From Sphingobacteriales bacterium 46-32 (GTDB lineage Bacteria; Bacteroidota; Bacteroidia; Chitinophagales; Chitinophagaceae), in the NCBI GenBank assembly GCA_001898485.1, contig MKTY01000010.1, positions 62,001 through 126,000 on the forward strand: DNA of 64,000 bases. Reading direction: 5' to 3'. This document shows, piece after piece, positions 29,040 to 39,163 of the stretch; position 1 is the first letter of the stretch; each line of letters starts with the position of its first letter. Under the pieces are notes generated by a model. The model did no database searches. It was not told the DNA's origin and saw only the letters and a list, made by a program, of their open reading frames with translations. The translations under genes were made by a program, and so were the position numbers.

Positions 29040-29120
29040 TGATGCTTTTGATAACAATTCGGTAACACCAGATCGTTTCGATTTTTTTCCCTCCCGGGTA
29101 TTTATTTACAGGACCACATT

Positions 29121-30185
29121 ATGGATAAACTCATTGATGCTTTCTGGCGCGGCCAGGCTACTGCTGAAGAGCGTTTGCTTTTACTGGAAAAGCTGCGGCA
29201 ACTGGAAGCCAATGAACAAAGCTGGCTGAGTAATGCCATACTGGAATCTTTAACGGAGGAGGAAACGTTTAGCGGCAATGAGGAATGGTTTGCTGCCATG
29301 CAGGCAAAATTGCATGAACAGGTAGGAATAGCAATGCCGGTTGCAGACCGCAAGACCAGGTTATTTAATTTACCTGTGTTGAAATGGGCCGCCGCCGCAG
29401 CCGTGCTCGTTACTATAACGCTGACTGTATATTATACCAGCCGCAAAACGACCGGCGGGGAAAACGGGAAGATTGCTGAGGCTGTTGTGCCGGTTCGCTA
29501 TGAGCAGTATAATGCGACAACTACACCAAAAACCGTGCTGATGCCGGATAGCTCTGAAATACTGCTGCAACCAGGCTCTGCTGTCAGTTATTATGCCGAT
29601 TATGGAGAGAAAGCCCGGCAGATTGTTCTTGACCGGGGAGCCGCAGCATTCAGTGTGCACAAGAACAAGCAGAAACCTTTTAGTGTGTTGGCCAAAGGGA
29701 TACGGACCACTGCTCTGGGAACCATTTTTAATGTGCGTATTGAAGATGCCAGTACAGTTAAAGTGAAACTGATCGAAGGGGTGGTGCTGGTAGATGCCAC
29801 AGATCCGTCTTCAAAGTATCAGGACAGGCAAACCCTGAGCCCGGGACAGGAGATCATGATCAATCTCCTCAACGGTGTACATACACTTACAGCCACGCAA
29901 TCTTTGCCTGCCGTACGTGTACCTGCAAGAACAGGCAATAAATCAAAGCCTGTGGCAGAGGATGGACTTTCATTTACCCAACAATCGCTGACAGCCGTAT
30001 TTGACCGTCTTATGAAACATTATAATGTAAATATCCAGTTTGATATACAGCAAATGAATAACCGCTGGTTTACGGGCTCTTTTGAATCAACAGATCAGCT
30101 TGATCAAATCTTATCCACGATCTGCCAGATGAATGATCTGATATTCTCCTGGCAAAACAATAGCTGGGTTATTTCCGAAAAATAA
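29121..30185 (+). CDS. FecR-type anti-sigma factor
   Basis: 354 residues: N-terminal cytoplasmic part (MDKLIDAFWRGQATAEERLLLLEKL), one transmembrane helix around residues 88-108 (VLKWAAAAAVLVTITLTVYYT), periplasmic FecR domain (TPKTVLMPDSSEILLQPGSAVSYYA to about 255) and C-terminal DUF4974-like domain (FTQQSLTAVFDRLMKHYNVNIQFD). It should hold the upstream sigma factor inactive. Its usual signalling partner would be an STN-bearing SusC, but the next gene lacks STN. Confidence 0.92.
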   Translation: MDKLIDAFWRGQATAEERLLLLEKLRQLEANEQSWLSNAILESLTEEETFSGNEEWFAAMQAKLHEQVGIAMPVADRKTRLFNLPVLKWAAAAAVLVTITLTVYYTSRKTTGGENGKIAEAVVPVRYEQYNATTTPKTVLMPDSSEILLQPGSAVSYYADYGEKARQIVLDRGAAAFSVHKNKQKPFSVLAKGIRTTALGTIFNVRIEDASTVKVKLIEGVVLVDATDPSSKYQDRQTLSPGQEIMINLLNGVHTLTATQSLPAVRVPARTGNKSKPVAEDGLSFTQQSLTAVFDRLMKHYNVNIQFDIQQMNNRWFTGSFESTDQLDQILSTICQMNDLIFSWQNNSWVISEK

Positions 30186-30256
30186 ACAACATACATATTA
30201 ATTGCCAGCAGCTGCCAACAGGCGGAGCGGGTACTTATTACCAAAACTCTACTATT

Positions 30257-33200
30257 ATGTTACGACACTTACAGCAGTTTTCGTTGTTGCTGGTGCTGCT
30301 TTGTTCGGCCTTTACAGGGCAGGCAGGTCATGCGCCACTGGCTACACTCAAGGGCACCGTCATTGGCGAAAAGAAAGAACCTATGGAAGGTGTGACCGTG
30401 GTAATAACGGAGAAAAAAAACGGACAGAAGAAAACGACAGTTACAGACGCCAAAGGAAATTTTTTGTTCAATAACCTGCCGGCAGGCACTGTCTATGATG
30501 TGCAATGCAGCATGGTAGGATACACTCCTTATCTGCAGGCGGGATATATGGTGAAGGAAGGTATTACCAACAGCCTGCTAATTCAGTTGAAACAGGCTAC
30601 GCATACGCTCGACGATGTGGTTGTGACGGGATACAGTACACAACGCCGTACCAAGGTGACGGGAGCCGTATCGCAGATCAGTGGTGAAGTGCTCGAGGAT
30701 CGTCCTTCGCCAGGTCTTACCCGTCTGCTGCAGGGAACCCTGCCCAACCTCAACCTCAGGATGGTGGATGGCAGCCCTATCCGCGGTGCCAGTTACAATG
30801 TGCGCGGTACCACTTCTATCGGAGCAGGCGGCGCTGCTCTTGTACTGATTGACGGGGTAGAAGGTAATCCTGATTTTATCAATCCCAATGATGTGGAAAG
30901 TGTGACGGTGCTGAAAGATGCTTCGTCTGCTGCTATCTATGGATCAAGAGCGGCTTTTGGCGTGGTGCTGATCACTACTAAGTCGGCCAAAAGAGATGCA
31001 GTGAAGATAAATTTCAGTTCCAGTTACTCCATCAATCAACGTACCGTTACGCCCAAACTCATCACGAACGGATATGAGTGGGCAAAGAATTTTGATGAAT
31101 CCTTTGCCGGATGGAATGATTATACATCACATCCTACTGTAGTAAACAATATTTTTCCCTTTTCACTCGAATATCTTGATCGTCTTCGCCAGCATGATGA
31201 AAATCCATCACTGCCTAAAGTAGAGTACAATTCTGCACTGGGCAGGTATGAATATTTTGGTAATACGGATTGGTTTAAAGAACTGTATAAAGATCGCATC
31301 CCTTCTACCGAACAGTCTGTCAGCGTATCTGGCGGATCAGAGAAAGCCAATTTTTATCTTTCCGGCCGGTATTATTTCCAGGATGGAATCTTTAATGATA
31401 ATACCGATAAATTCAATAAATATAACCTGCGAGCAAAGGGAGAAGTGGCGATTAAGCCCTGGTTAAAAGTGCAGAACAATTTCGAGCTTTCCAATTATAC
31501 CTATACCTTCCCCATGCTGGCCGATCGTGACAATCAGACCATCTGGCGTATGATGGATCTGCTTTCATTTCCCATGGCCACGATTTATAACCCCGATGGT
31601 ACTTTCTCGCACACCGGTGTATACTCGGGTATTGGGGCTTTCAAAGCGGGTAACAATGAGTCGAAGACTACTGATATTTATTTCAGGAATACAGTAGCAC
31701 TGGAGGCAAAAGTGCTGAAAGATCAGTTGAAGCTCCGAACCGATTTCACCTACTCCAGGGAGACCAATAAAGAAAAAAGGGTTAATAATTTTGTAGACTA
31801 CAGCACGGCACCCGGGGTGACAGCCCGCCTGGGGCGTAGTTTGCTGCAGCAACTGTCATCTGACAGAAGTTATCTGGCGGCCAACTTTACAGCTGAGTAT
31901 AACCGAACTTTCAATAACCTGCATCATCTGAAAGTGCTCGGTGGTATGAACGTGGAAACCGCGCATTATGAAATATTCAATGCCAGCCGGGATGGGTTGC
32001 TCAATGATCAGCGGCCGGACTTCAACCTGATGGATGGACTGAACTACACCATAACCGGTGGTGGTAATGAGTGGGCTTATCGCGGATTGTTTTACCGGGT
32101 CAACTATGATTTTAAGGATCGTTACCTGATCGAACTGGATGGCCGTTATGACGGATCCTCCAAATTTCCTTCCAGTCAGCGGTATGGATTTTTCCCTTCA
32201 GTATCGGCGGGCTGGAGAATCTCCGGTGAAAACTTTATGCAGGCCAGCCGCAACTGGCTCAGCGACTGGAAAATCAGAGCTTCGTATGGTTCGCTCGGTA
32301 ATGGCAATGTAGAACCTTACCGCTATCTGGAGCAAATGGGCGTATCAAAAATGAGTGTTATTCTCAATGGCGTACAAAACAACTACACACAAATACCTGC
32401 CGTAATACCGGAAGGGTTAACCTGGGAGCGTTCTACCACGCTTGATGTGGGTACTGATATCGTATTGCTGCGTAACCGCCTGCAGATTACGGCCGACTGG
32501 TTTAACCGCAAAACTACGGGCATGTTTATCGCTGGTAGCCCGTTGCCCGCTGTATTTGGTGCAACGGTGCCTTATGGCAACTATGCCGACATGTCTACAA
32601 AAGGATGGGAGCTGACGATAGCCTGGAAAGACAGAACAACTCTCTTTGGCAGTCCGTTCGAATATGGATTCAACGGATCGCTATGGGACAGCAAATCCAC
32701 AATCACCCGTTTCAACAATCCTACCCGTACACTTTCCTCTACCTATTATACCGGACATACTGTAGGCGAAATATGGGGTTACATGACAGACGGTTTGTTT
32801 CAATCGCAGGAAGAAATAGTGGGGCATGCCAACCAGGATTTTCTACAAAACTCCAATAGCCGCAAGCTGCTGCCGGGCGATGTCAAATTTGTGGACCTGA
32901 ACAAAGATGGTTTTATCAACCAGGGTGATAATACTGTAGATAATCCAGGCGACAGAAAGATTATTGGCAATAGCTCGCCACGTTACCAGTTTGGATTTAC
33001 CTTATCTGGTCGCTGGAAAGGAATTGGCCTGTCAGCCTTCTTTCAGGGTATTGGAAAACGCGATTGGTACTTTGCACCGGAGGCAGGTATGTTCTGGGGG
33101 CTATACAACAGGCCGTATGGATATCAGTCAGTGAAAATGATGGAAAATTACTGGACAGAAGATAATCCCGATGCCTATTTTCCGCGCCTGCGTGGGTATG

Positions 33201-33517
33201 CAGCCAACACAACTACCCGCTCGCTGGGCGCTCCGCAAACACGGTATCTTCAGGACGCCAGTTACCTGCGTTTCAAAACACTTACTATAGATTATCAGTT
33301 GCCAAAGGCCTGGATGCAACGCTGGAAAATGAATAGTGCTACCATCTTTGTAAGTATGCAGAACCTGTTTACAATATCAGGCATGTTTAAGTATACAGAT
33401 AGTATTGATCCTGAAATCATCGAAAATCCACTGGGTGATCTTCTCAATAACAGTGGTCAGGGCTATGCCTATCCCATGCTCAAGACAACTACAATCGGCT
33501 TAAATATTAACTTCTAA
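30257..33517 (+). CDS. SusC-like TonB-dependent transporter without STN domain
   Basis: 1086 residues. After the signal peptide (to about residue 25) the protein goes straight into CarboxypepD_reg (ATLKGTVIGEKKEPMEGVTVVI), then the plug (ALVLIDGVEGNPDFI, SVTVLKDASSAAIYGSRAAFGVVLITTK) and the TonB barrel, ending in KTTTIGLNINF. There is no STN domain, even though a sigma/FecR pair sits directly upstream, so transmembrane signalling must use another contact or another transporter. The SusD partner begins 16 bases downstream. Confidence 0.95.
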   Translation: MLRHLQQFSLLLVLLCSAFTGQAGHAPLATLKGTVIGEKKEPMEGVTVVITEKKNGQKKTTVTDAKGNFLFNNLPAGTVYDVQCSMVGYTPYLQAGYMVKEGITNSLLIQLKQATHTLDDVVVTGYSTQRRTKVTGAVSQISGEVLEDRPSPGLTRLLQGTLPNLNLRMVDGSPIRGASYNVRGTTSIGAGGAALVLIDGVEGNPDFINPNDVESVTVLKDASSAAIYGSRAAFGVVLITTKSAKRDAVKINFSSSYSINQRTVTPKLITNGYEWAKNFDESFAGWNDYTSHPTVVNNIFPFSLEYLDRLRQHDENPSLPKVEYNSALGRYEYFGNTDWFKELYKDRIPSTEQSVSVSGGSEKANFYLSGRYYFQDGIFNDNTDKFNKYNLRAKGEVAIKPWLKVQNNFELSNYTYTFPMLADRDNQTIWRMMDLLSFPMATIYNPDGTFSHTGVYSGIGAFKAGNNESKTTDIYFRNTVALEAKVLKDQLKLRTDFTYSRETNKEKRVNNFVDYSTAPGVTARLGRSLLQQLSSDRSYLAANFTAEYNRTFNNLHHLKVLGGMNVETAHYEIFNASRDGLLNDQRPDFNLMDGLNYTITGGGNEWAYRGLFYRVNYDFKDRYLIELDGRYDGSSKFPSSQRYGFFPSVSAGWRISGENFMQASRNWLSDWKIRASYGSLGNGNVEPYRYLEQMGVSKMSVILNGVQNNYTQIPAVIPEGLTWERSTTLDVGTDIVLLRNRLQITADWFNRKTTGMFIAGSPLPAVFGATVPYGNYADMSTKGWELTIAWKDRTTLFGSPFEYGFNGSLWDSKSTITRFNNPTRTLSSTYYTGHTVGEIWGYMTDGLFQSQEEIVGHANQDFLQNSNSRKLLPGDVKFVDLNKDGFINQGDNTVDNPGDRKIIGNSSPRYQFGFTLSGRWKGIGLSAFFQGIGKRDWYFAPEAGMFWGLYNRPYGYQSVKMMENYWTEDNPDAYFPRLRGYAANTTTRSLGAPQTRYLQDASYLRFKTLTIDYQLPKAWMQRWKMNSATIFVSMQNLFTISGMFKYTDSIDPEIIENPLGDLLNNSGQGYAYPMLKTTTIGLNINF

Positions 33518-33533
33518 ACATCTTAATTTCTAT

Positions 33534-35294
33534 ATGAAACGCATAAATATATTTTCAACGCTGATACTTGGTGCGGGCGTACTGCTGCTGGCTTCCTGCA
33601 GTAAGGATTTTCTGGATAAAGAACCTTTTGATAAACTGGTGCCCAACTCATTTTTCACGTCAGAAAAGGACCTTGAATTATATGCTAATTCTTTTTATGA
33701 AAGAATGGTGCCTACAGGCTTGTCGGTAGTTATTGCAGATGAAATGGGTGACTATACTTCCAAAGCCAATTCGCCTGCTTTCATTGCCGGTTCCTTTAAG
33801 CCGGTAGACCAGGCTGGCTGGTCATGGACAGATCTCCGCAATATCAATTATTTTCTGGCCAAATTCAATAATCCCGCCATCAGCCAGGAAGCGCGGGATC
33901 ATTATGAAGGCATCGCCCGTTTTTTTCGTGCTTATTTCTATTTCGATAAAGTGAAAACTTATGGGGATGTACCCTGGTACAACAGGCCACTGGATGTAGA
34001 TGACGCCGATGAACTCTATAAACCACGGGATCCACGCACGCTGGTGATGGATTCCGTACTGGCCGACCTTGATTTTGCTGTCGGACATATCCGGAATGTA
34101 AAAAATACCAGTTCCACTACAGTGACCCGCCAGGTGGCACAGGCATTCAAGTCACGCGTATGTCTTTTTGAAGGAACATTCAGGAAATATCATACAGAAC
34201 TGGGATTGCAGACCTCAGCCGACCACTGGCTGCAGGCAGCCGCAGATGCCGCACAGGCCGTTATGCAATCGGCCCAGTACCGCCTGCATTCCACCGGCAA
34301 TTCTGCTGCTGATTACCGGTTCCTTTTTACACAGGAAACACCTTCGAATGACGAGATCATGTGGGCGGTCGTATATAATAATGCGTTGAGGAAATGGAAC
34401 GATATAACCTGGAAATTCAATAGCGCTACCTATGGAGCCCGCTGGGGATTGAACAAACAGTTTATTAATACTTATCTGATGAAGGATGGTTCGCGGTTTA
34501 CAGATGCTGAAGGATATGACACTGTTCAGTTTGTGCGGGAAATGAAAGACCGCGATCCGCGCCTGGCCCAAACAATCCGCTCACTGGGCTATAAACGAAG
34601 TGATGGCACTGCGGCGCCTCCCAATTTCGGCTATACATTTACCGGCTATCATATCCTTAAATTCAGCCTGGATGACAAACGCCTCGATGGTACAGCGGAA
34701 GGCAGTAATTCCATTTCACTGGTTCGCTATGCTGAAGTACTGCTCAATTATGCAGAAGCAAAGGCTGAGCTGGGTCAGTTTACACAGGCCGACTGGGATC
34801 TGACTATTGGTGCTTTGCGGCAACGGGCCGGGGTGGCAGCGCAGGCACCGGCAACGGCTGACCGCTATTTGCAACAAACCTATTTTCCTGAAATAAATGA
34901 CAAAAACCTTTTAGAGATACGACGGGAGCGGGGAGTAGAACTGGTCTATGAAGGATTCCGTTATGCCGATCTGCTTCGGTGGAAAAGAGGCCGGTTGCTT
35001 GAAATGCAGTGGAAGGGAATTTATGTACCGGCCAAAGATACCCCCATAGATCTGGATGGTAATGGTACTATGGATGTATGTTTTGTAAACACAATTCCCG
35101 CTACCCGCCTGCCCGGTGTCATTTATTATGTGATCGATGGCAGTGCTTCACGTCTTACGGAAGGAACCAAAGGCTGGGTGACCTGGCGTGATGATGAGCT
35201 GCGTTCGTTTGATGATAAGAAATATTACAGACCCATTGCTAATTCCGATATTGTTCTTAATCCCAACCTTCAACAAAATCCGGGTTGGCAATAA
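33534..35294 (+). CDS. SusD-like glycan-binding lipoprotein
   Basis: 586 residues, RagB/SusD family. Lipobox in VLLLASC (Cys22), then SKDFLDKEPFDKL. TPR region includes RFFRAYFYFDKVKTYGDVPW; the C-terminal block has VRYAEVLLNYAEAKAELG, LLEIRRERGVELVYEGFRYADLLRWKRG. Outer-surface glycan-binding partner of the preceding SusC. The NamZ-like fusion 10 bases downstream suggests a peptidoglycan fragment as ligand (inference). Confidence 0.95.
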   Translation: MKRINIFSTLILGAGVLLLASCSKDFLDKEPFDKLVPNSFFTSEKDLELYANSFYERMVPTGLSVVIADEMGDYTSKANSPAFIAGSFKPVDQAGWSWTDLRNINYFLAKFNNPAISQEARDHYEGIARFFRAYFYFDKVKTYGDVPWYNRPLDVDDADELYKPRDPRTLVMDSVLADLDFAVGHIRNVKNTSSTTVTRQVAQAFKSRVCLFEGTFRKYHTELGLQTSADHWLQAAADAAQAVMQSAQYRLHSTGNSAADYRFLFTQETPSNDEIMWAVVYNNALRKWNDITWKFNSATYGARWGLNKQFINTYLMKDGSRFTDAEGYDTVQFVREMKDRDPRLAQTIRSLGYKRSDGTAAPPNFGYTFTGYHILKFSLDDKRLDGTAEGSNSISLVRYAEVLLNYAEAKAELGQFTQADWDLTIGALRQRAGVAAQAPATADRYLQQTYFPEINDKNLLEIRRERGVELVYEGFRYADLLRWKRGRLLEMQWKGIYVPAKDTPIDLDGNGTMDVCFVNTIPATRLPGVIYYVIDGSASRLTEGTKGWVTWRDDELRSFDDKKYYRPIANSDIVLNPNLQQNPGWQ

Positions 35295-35304
35295 AACTTA
35301 TTGA

Positions 35305-37236
35305 ATGCGTATACTTATTCTGTCTTTTTTTCTTCTAAGCCAGCTCACCGCAAAGTGGGCAATCGCAAAAGCAGGGAACGCTCCGGATACCGGAGCTGTT
35401 CCCGCTATTGAGTATCCGGATGATTATTTTCATCTTTTAAATAAAAAGAAACTGGGACTTGTGGCCAATCACAGTTCACAGATTGCCGGCAAACGCAGTC
35501 TGGATGTATTGCTGCAACGCGGAGCAAATGTGATCCGCCTGTTTGGCCCGGAGCATGGATGGACAGGTACCACCAGTGCTGCCAGGGAAGTAGCAAATGC
35601 TGTTGATCCTGCTACCGGACTGCGCATTGTATCTCTGTTTGGCAAAAACTTTAAGCCTGCAGTCAGTGATCTGAAAGGAATTGACCTTATGCTATTTGAC
35701 ATGCAGGATGTGGGAGTTAGGTTTTATACGTATATCTCTACATTGCATTACGTAATGGAAGCCTGTGCCGAGCAGGGTATACCCCTTATTGTGTTTGACA
35801 GACCCAATCCTAACGATGGATATATAGACGGACCCGTATTGAAGCCCGGTTATGAGAGTTTTATCGGCATGCATCCGGTTCCTGTCGTATATGGCATGAC
35901 AATCGGCGAATATGCACAAATGATCAATGGAGAAAAATGGTTGAAGAACGGCATAAAATGTAAACTCACTGTTATTCCGCTTGATGGTTACCGGCATGGG
36001 GATAGTTATCAGCTTACCGTTCCTCCATCGCCCAATCTCGGCAGCCTGCAGGCAATTAAATTGTATCCATCACTCTGCTGGTTTGGAGCTACTGCCATCA
36101 GTGATGGCCGGGGTACTGATCACCCTTTTGAGGCAATAGGTGCTCCAGTGTTGAAAAATGAATTCGGATATAATTTTGTACCCCGATCTATAAAAGGAAA
36201 ATCGGAACAACCCAAATACCAGGGCGATACCTGCTACGGTCTTGACCTGCGTGCTTATCCGCTTACTTCCTTTGGTATCGGCGGAGGACTGCAATTGAAT
36301 TGGCTCGTTGATTTTTATAAAGCTTACCCGATCAAAGAAAATTTTTTTATTACCAGTACGGCTGATCCCGGAACAGGCATTCTGCATTTTGATTACCTGG
36401 CGGGAGGTGCTGACTTGCGTATGCAGGTAAGTGCTGGTTGCAGTGTAGCTGCGATAAAGCAGTCGTGGCAGCCTGAGTTAGTTGCTTTCCGAAAAAAAAG
36501 AGCTAAATACCTCTTGTATGCAGATGCGCCCGGAGGTGTTACTATTCTGTCTTACAATATTCATCATGGGGCCGACAAAGCCGAAACAAACACATTAGAT
36601 AGTATGGCAGCATATATAAAGCTGTCGGGTGCCGATATTGTATGCCTCCAGGAAGTAGATAGTGTATGTAAGAGAAGCGGCTCGGTAGATCAGACGGCAG
36701 TACTGGCGAAGGCTGCGGGAATGAAAGGCGTATTTGCCCGTCATTTTCCCTGGGAAGAGGGAGCGTATGGTATTTCTATTCTTTCGAAATATGAGATAAT
36801 GAATACCACCGTATACCGGCTGCCTATCGATAGTTCGGCTCAGCATAAAACCGTAGCTTTTCTGATGGCTGATATCCGGATTTCAAATAATCAGATTATT
36901 ACTGTAGCGGTCGTGCATATGGATTACCGGAGCCAGACCTCTCGTGTAAGACAGGCTGGTGAAATGCTGCAACTGCTGAGTAAAAATCATTACCCGGTAA
37001 TACTGGCCGGCGATATGAATGGTTCGCCCACGGCACCAGAGATTGGAGTATTGACGAAGTATCTGAGAGAAGAAGCCACAAGTCCTCTGTATACATTTCC
37101 AGCCGAAGCGCCCAACAGAAAGATCGATTATATCCTGTTGGGGAATGGTATCCGGTCTGTAGAATATAAAACAGATGCTGTTTTGTATTCGGACCATCTG
37201 CCGCTGTTAAGGAGGTTTGTTTTAGCGAAGGAATAG
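35305..37236 (+). CDS. NamZ-like (DUF1343) muramidase fused to an EEP phosphodiesterase
   Basis: 643 residues, exported (MRILILSFFLLSQLTAKWAIAKA). Residues about 45-405 are a DUF1343 domain: GLVANHSS, GPEHGWTG (81-88), FDMQDVGVRFYTYIST and DRPNPNDG are its landmarks. The characterised member, NamZ, is an exo-beta-N-acetylmuramidase releasing MurNAc. Residues about 412-643 form an endonuclease/exonuclease/phosphatase (EEP) domain with all key motifs: ILSYNIHHG, CLQEVDS, AGDMNGSP and YSDHLPL. The EEP superfamily covers nucleases, sphingomyelinases and inositol phosphatases. I do not know this fusion. It starts 10 bases after SusD, so it belongs to the second SusCD locus and presumably acts outside the cytoplasm on a phosphorylated wall polymer or nucleic acid. 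Confidence 0.85.
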   Translation: MRILILSFFLLSQLTAKWAIAKAGNAPDTGAVPAIEYPDDYFHLLNKKKLGLVANHSSQIAGKRSLDVLLQRGANVIRLFGPEHGWTGTTSAAREVANAVDPATGLRIVSLFGKNFKPAVSDLKGIDLMLFDMQDVGVRFYTYISTLHYVMEACAEQGIPLIVFDRPNPNDGYIDGPVLKPGYESFIGMHPVPVVYGMTIGEYAQMINGEKWLKNGIKCKLTVIPLDGYRHGDSYQLTVPPSPNLGSLQAIKLYPSLCWFGATAISDGRGTDHPFEAIGAPVLKNEFGYNFVPRSIKGKSEQPKYQGDTCYGLDLRAYPLTSFGIGGGLQLNWLVDFYKAYPIKENFFITSTADPGTGILHFDYLAGGADLRMQVSAGCSVAAIKQSWQPELVAFRKKRAKYLLYADAPGGVTILSYNIHHGADKAETNTLDSMAAYIKLSGADIVCLQEVDSVCKRSGSVDQTAVLAKAAGMKGVFARHFPWEEGAYGISILSKYEIMNTTVYRLPIDSSAQHKTVAFLMADIRISNNQIITVAVVHMDYRSQTSRVRQAGEMLQLLSKNHYPVILAGDMNGSPTAPEIGVLTKYLREEATSPLYTFPAEAPNRKIDYILLGNGIRSVEYKTDAVLYSDHLPLLRRFVLAKE

Positions 37237-37339
37237 TATAAAAGGTGCGAGGTAGAAGGTATAGGGTATAAGTAAGAAAAAGCAGTTTGTTACCATTTTC
37301 CCTTATACCCTGAACCCTAAACCTTACACCCTTAAACTT

Positions 37340-38080
37340 TTATACATTTCCTTCCATCCCAATCTCTCTTAAAAAGTCTTCTTTATAACTGTTTCCAACC
37401 GGTATTTCAATTTTGCCGATATATACCCGGTTGCCTTCAATCAGGCTGATTTTCGATTTATTAATAATAAAGGAGCGGTGTACCCGGACAAAGAGATGCC
37501 GGGGAAGCAATTCTTCTGTATTGGTAAAAGTCATACCCACGGAAAGCGTTTCAGTAGTGGTTACAAACCGGGTAAAGTTGCCACTGGCTTCGGCATACAG
37601 CAGATCATTGTGATTGACGCGATAGATTTTCCGGTCAGTTTTCAAAAACAGGTAAGCGGTGTCACTGTTTTCTGCCAGTGTTGTTGCCAGCGATGAAACG
37701 GGACTGACCGGTACGGAAGATTGTATTTTCTCAATGGCTTTATCTACTGCTTTCATAAACCGCTCCATGGAGAAGGGTTTGACCAGGTAATCACTTACGG
37801 AAAGCTCAAAAGCCTCCACCGCATATTCCCTATAAGCAGTGGTGAGTATCACTGCGGGCGTTTTTTTCAGGCTGCGCAGAAATGATAATCCGTCGATGAC
37901 AGGCATATTTATATCGAGGAAAAGAATATCCACTTCCTCCTGTTGCAGGATCTGTTTAGCCTCCAGGGCATTGCCGCAGGAGGCCAGTACCTGCAGATAA
38001 GGAAGGTGGCTGCAATAGGTTTCAATGATCTGCCGGGCAATTGGCTCGTCATCGGCTATGAGGCATCGGTAAGTCATCAT
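37340..38080 (-). CDS. LytTR-family response regulator
   Basis: 246 residues. Receiver domain 1-120 with the acidic pocket (IADDEP), phospho-acceptor Asp54 (LFLDINMP) and conserved Lys (VKPF); C-terminal LytTR DNA-binding domain (about 145-240, FLKTDRKIYRVNHNDLLYAEASGNF, FVRVHRSFIINKSKI). Its start overlaps the stop of the upstream kinase by four bases (ATGA), so the pair is translationally coupled. LytTR regulators bind paired direct repeats; one candidate lies at 39164-39193 in front of the divergent receptor gene. Confidence 0.93.
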   Translation of the reverse strand: MMTYRCLIADDEPIARQIIETYCSHLPYLQVLASCGNALEAKQILQQEEVDILFLDINMPVIDGLSFLRSLKKTPAVILTTAYREYAVEAFELSVSDYLVKPFSMERFMKAVDKAIEKIQSSVPVSPVSSLATTLAENSDTAYLFLKTDRKIYRVNHNDLLYAEASGNFTRFVTTTETLSVGMTFTNTEELLPRHLFVRVHRSFIINKSKISLIEGNRVYIGKIEIPVGNSYKEDFLREIGMEGNV

Positions 38081-39105
38081 TTTGCTTTTAGCTGTAGTGA
38101 TACGGTGTATAGATTGTTTTCCTGGGTCTGATAAAAAATATGTTCGGCGGGATAAAGCAGATCAAGCCTTTTTTGCACATTCGCCAGTCCCAGTCCGCTA
38201 TGTTTGCTTTTAATGGCAGATGTTTCACGGTTTATTTCAAAGGAGTTGATGATGCGGAAACCGATCACATTTTTCTCTGTTACCAGTTCTATACGGATAT
38301 AGACCTGCCTGGCGGTGGTATTGCCGGCATGTTTAAATGCATTTTCCACAAAAACGATCAGCAGCATGGGAGCAATGCGTACCTGAGTATCGGCAGGCGG
38401 TTGAATATCGGTTTCCAGTTGCAGCCGGCTACCCATTCTTATTTTTTCAAATTCAATATAGTTATTCAGGTAGTCGATCTCATTTTGTAGGGGCACAAAG
38501 CTTTCTCCGGCTTCGTAGACACTATACCTTAAAAGATCCGACAGGCGCAACAGCAGGGGAGGTAATTTTTCGTGCTGGGTAAGTGAGAGGCCATAGAGAT
38601 TATTCAGCGTATTAAAAAGAAAATGCGGGCTCAGTTGCGATTGTAATAGCTGTAGTTCGCCTTTATGTTGCTCAGCGGAAATACGGGCCTCCCGCAATTG
38701 CCCCTGTGTGATAGCTCTCACCAGTTTTACAACAATACCTAACAGCAGACTGCTGAGCAGAAAAGGTAACAGGTAAAGCAGGAAGTTGATGGCATTGCGG
38801 CCATGCAGCGGAAAGTCGGTATGAAAGAAAAGCCAGGAAACACAGCCGGTAAGCAATAGCGAAAGGGCGATGATCAATCGCATGGAAGGCTTATAACCTT
38901 TATCCAGCCAGTACTGTGTAAAATACCGGCCGCAAAATATGCCGGCAAAAAAACCGATGGTCAATCCGGTGGCTACCGTCTCATCATCGTTTATGTTGAT
39001 CGTACCCAGATAAGACTCAGTCGCCTGCCATACAGGGATCGCAAAAATGGCAGCAAATAAGATGTAATAACGATTGCCAAAAAAATTGCGGAAAGAGTTA
39101 CTCAT
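38077..39105 (-). CDS. LytS-type sensor histidine kinase
   Basis: 342 residues. Four or so transmembrane segments in the first 140 residues (YYILFAAIFAIPVW, GLTIGFFAGIFC, LIIALSLLLTGCVSWLFF, FLLYLLPFLLSSLLLGIVV) without a separate sensor domain. The His_kinase domain has the phospho-acceptor in SPHFLFNTLNNLY, and the ATPase motifs FVENAFKHA and GLGLANVQKRL are intact. Cotranscribed with the LytTR regulator. The signal is unknown; a membrane or envelope cue is typical. Confidence 0.93.
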   Translation of the reverse strand: MSNSFRNFFGNRYYILFAAIFAIPVWQATESYLGTININDDETVATGLTIGFFAGIFCGRYFTQYWLDKGYKPSMRLIIALSLLLTGCVSWLFFHTDFPLHGRNAINFLLYLLPFLLSSLLLGIVVKLVRAITQGQLREARISAEQHKGELQLLQSQLSPHFLFNTLNNLYGLSLTQHEKLPPLLLRLSDLLRYSVYEAGESFVPLQNEIDYLNNYIEFEKIRMGSRLQLETDIQPPADTQVRIAPMLLIVFVENAFKHAGNTTARQVYIRIELVTEKNVIGFRIINSFEINRETSAIKSKHSGLGLANVQKRLDLLYPAEHIFYQTQENNLYTVSLQLKAK

Positions 39106-39163
39106 GACTTACAATTTAAGACCTCGGTGGCAAATATCGGCTGCAGTACCGGCCAGGCGAACC

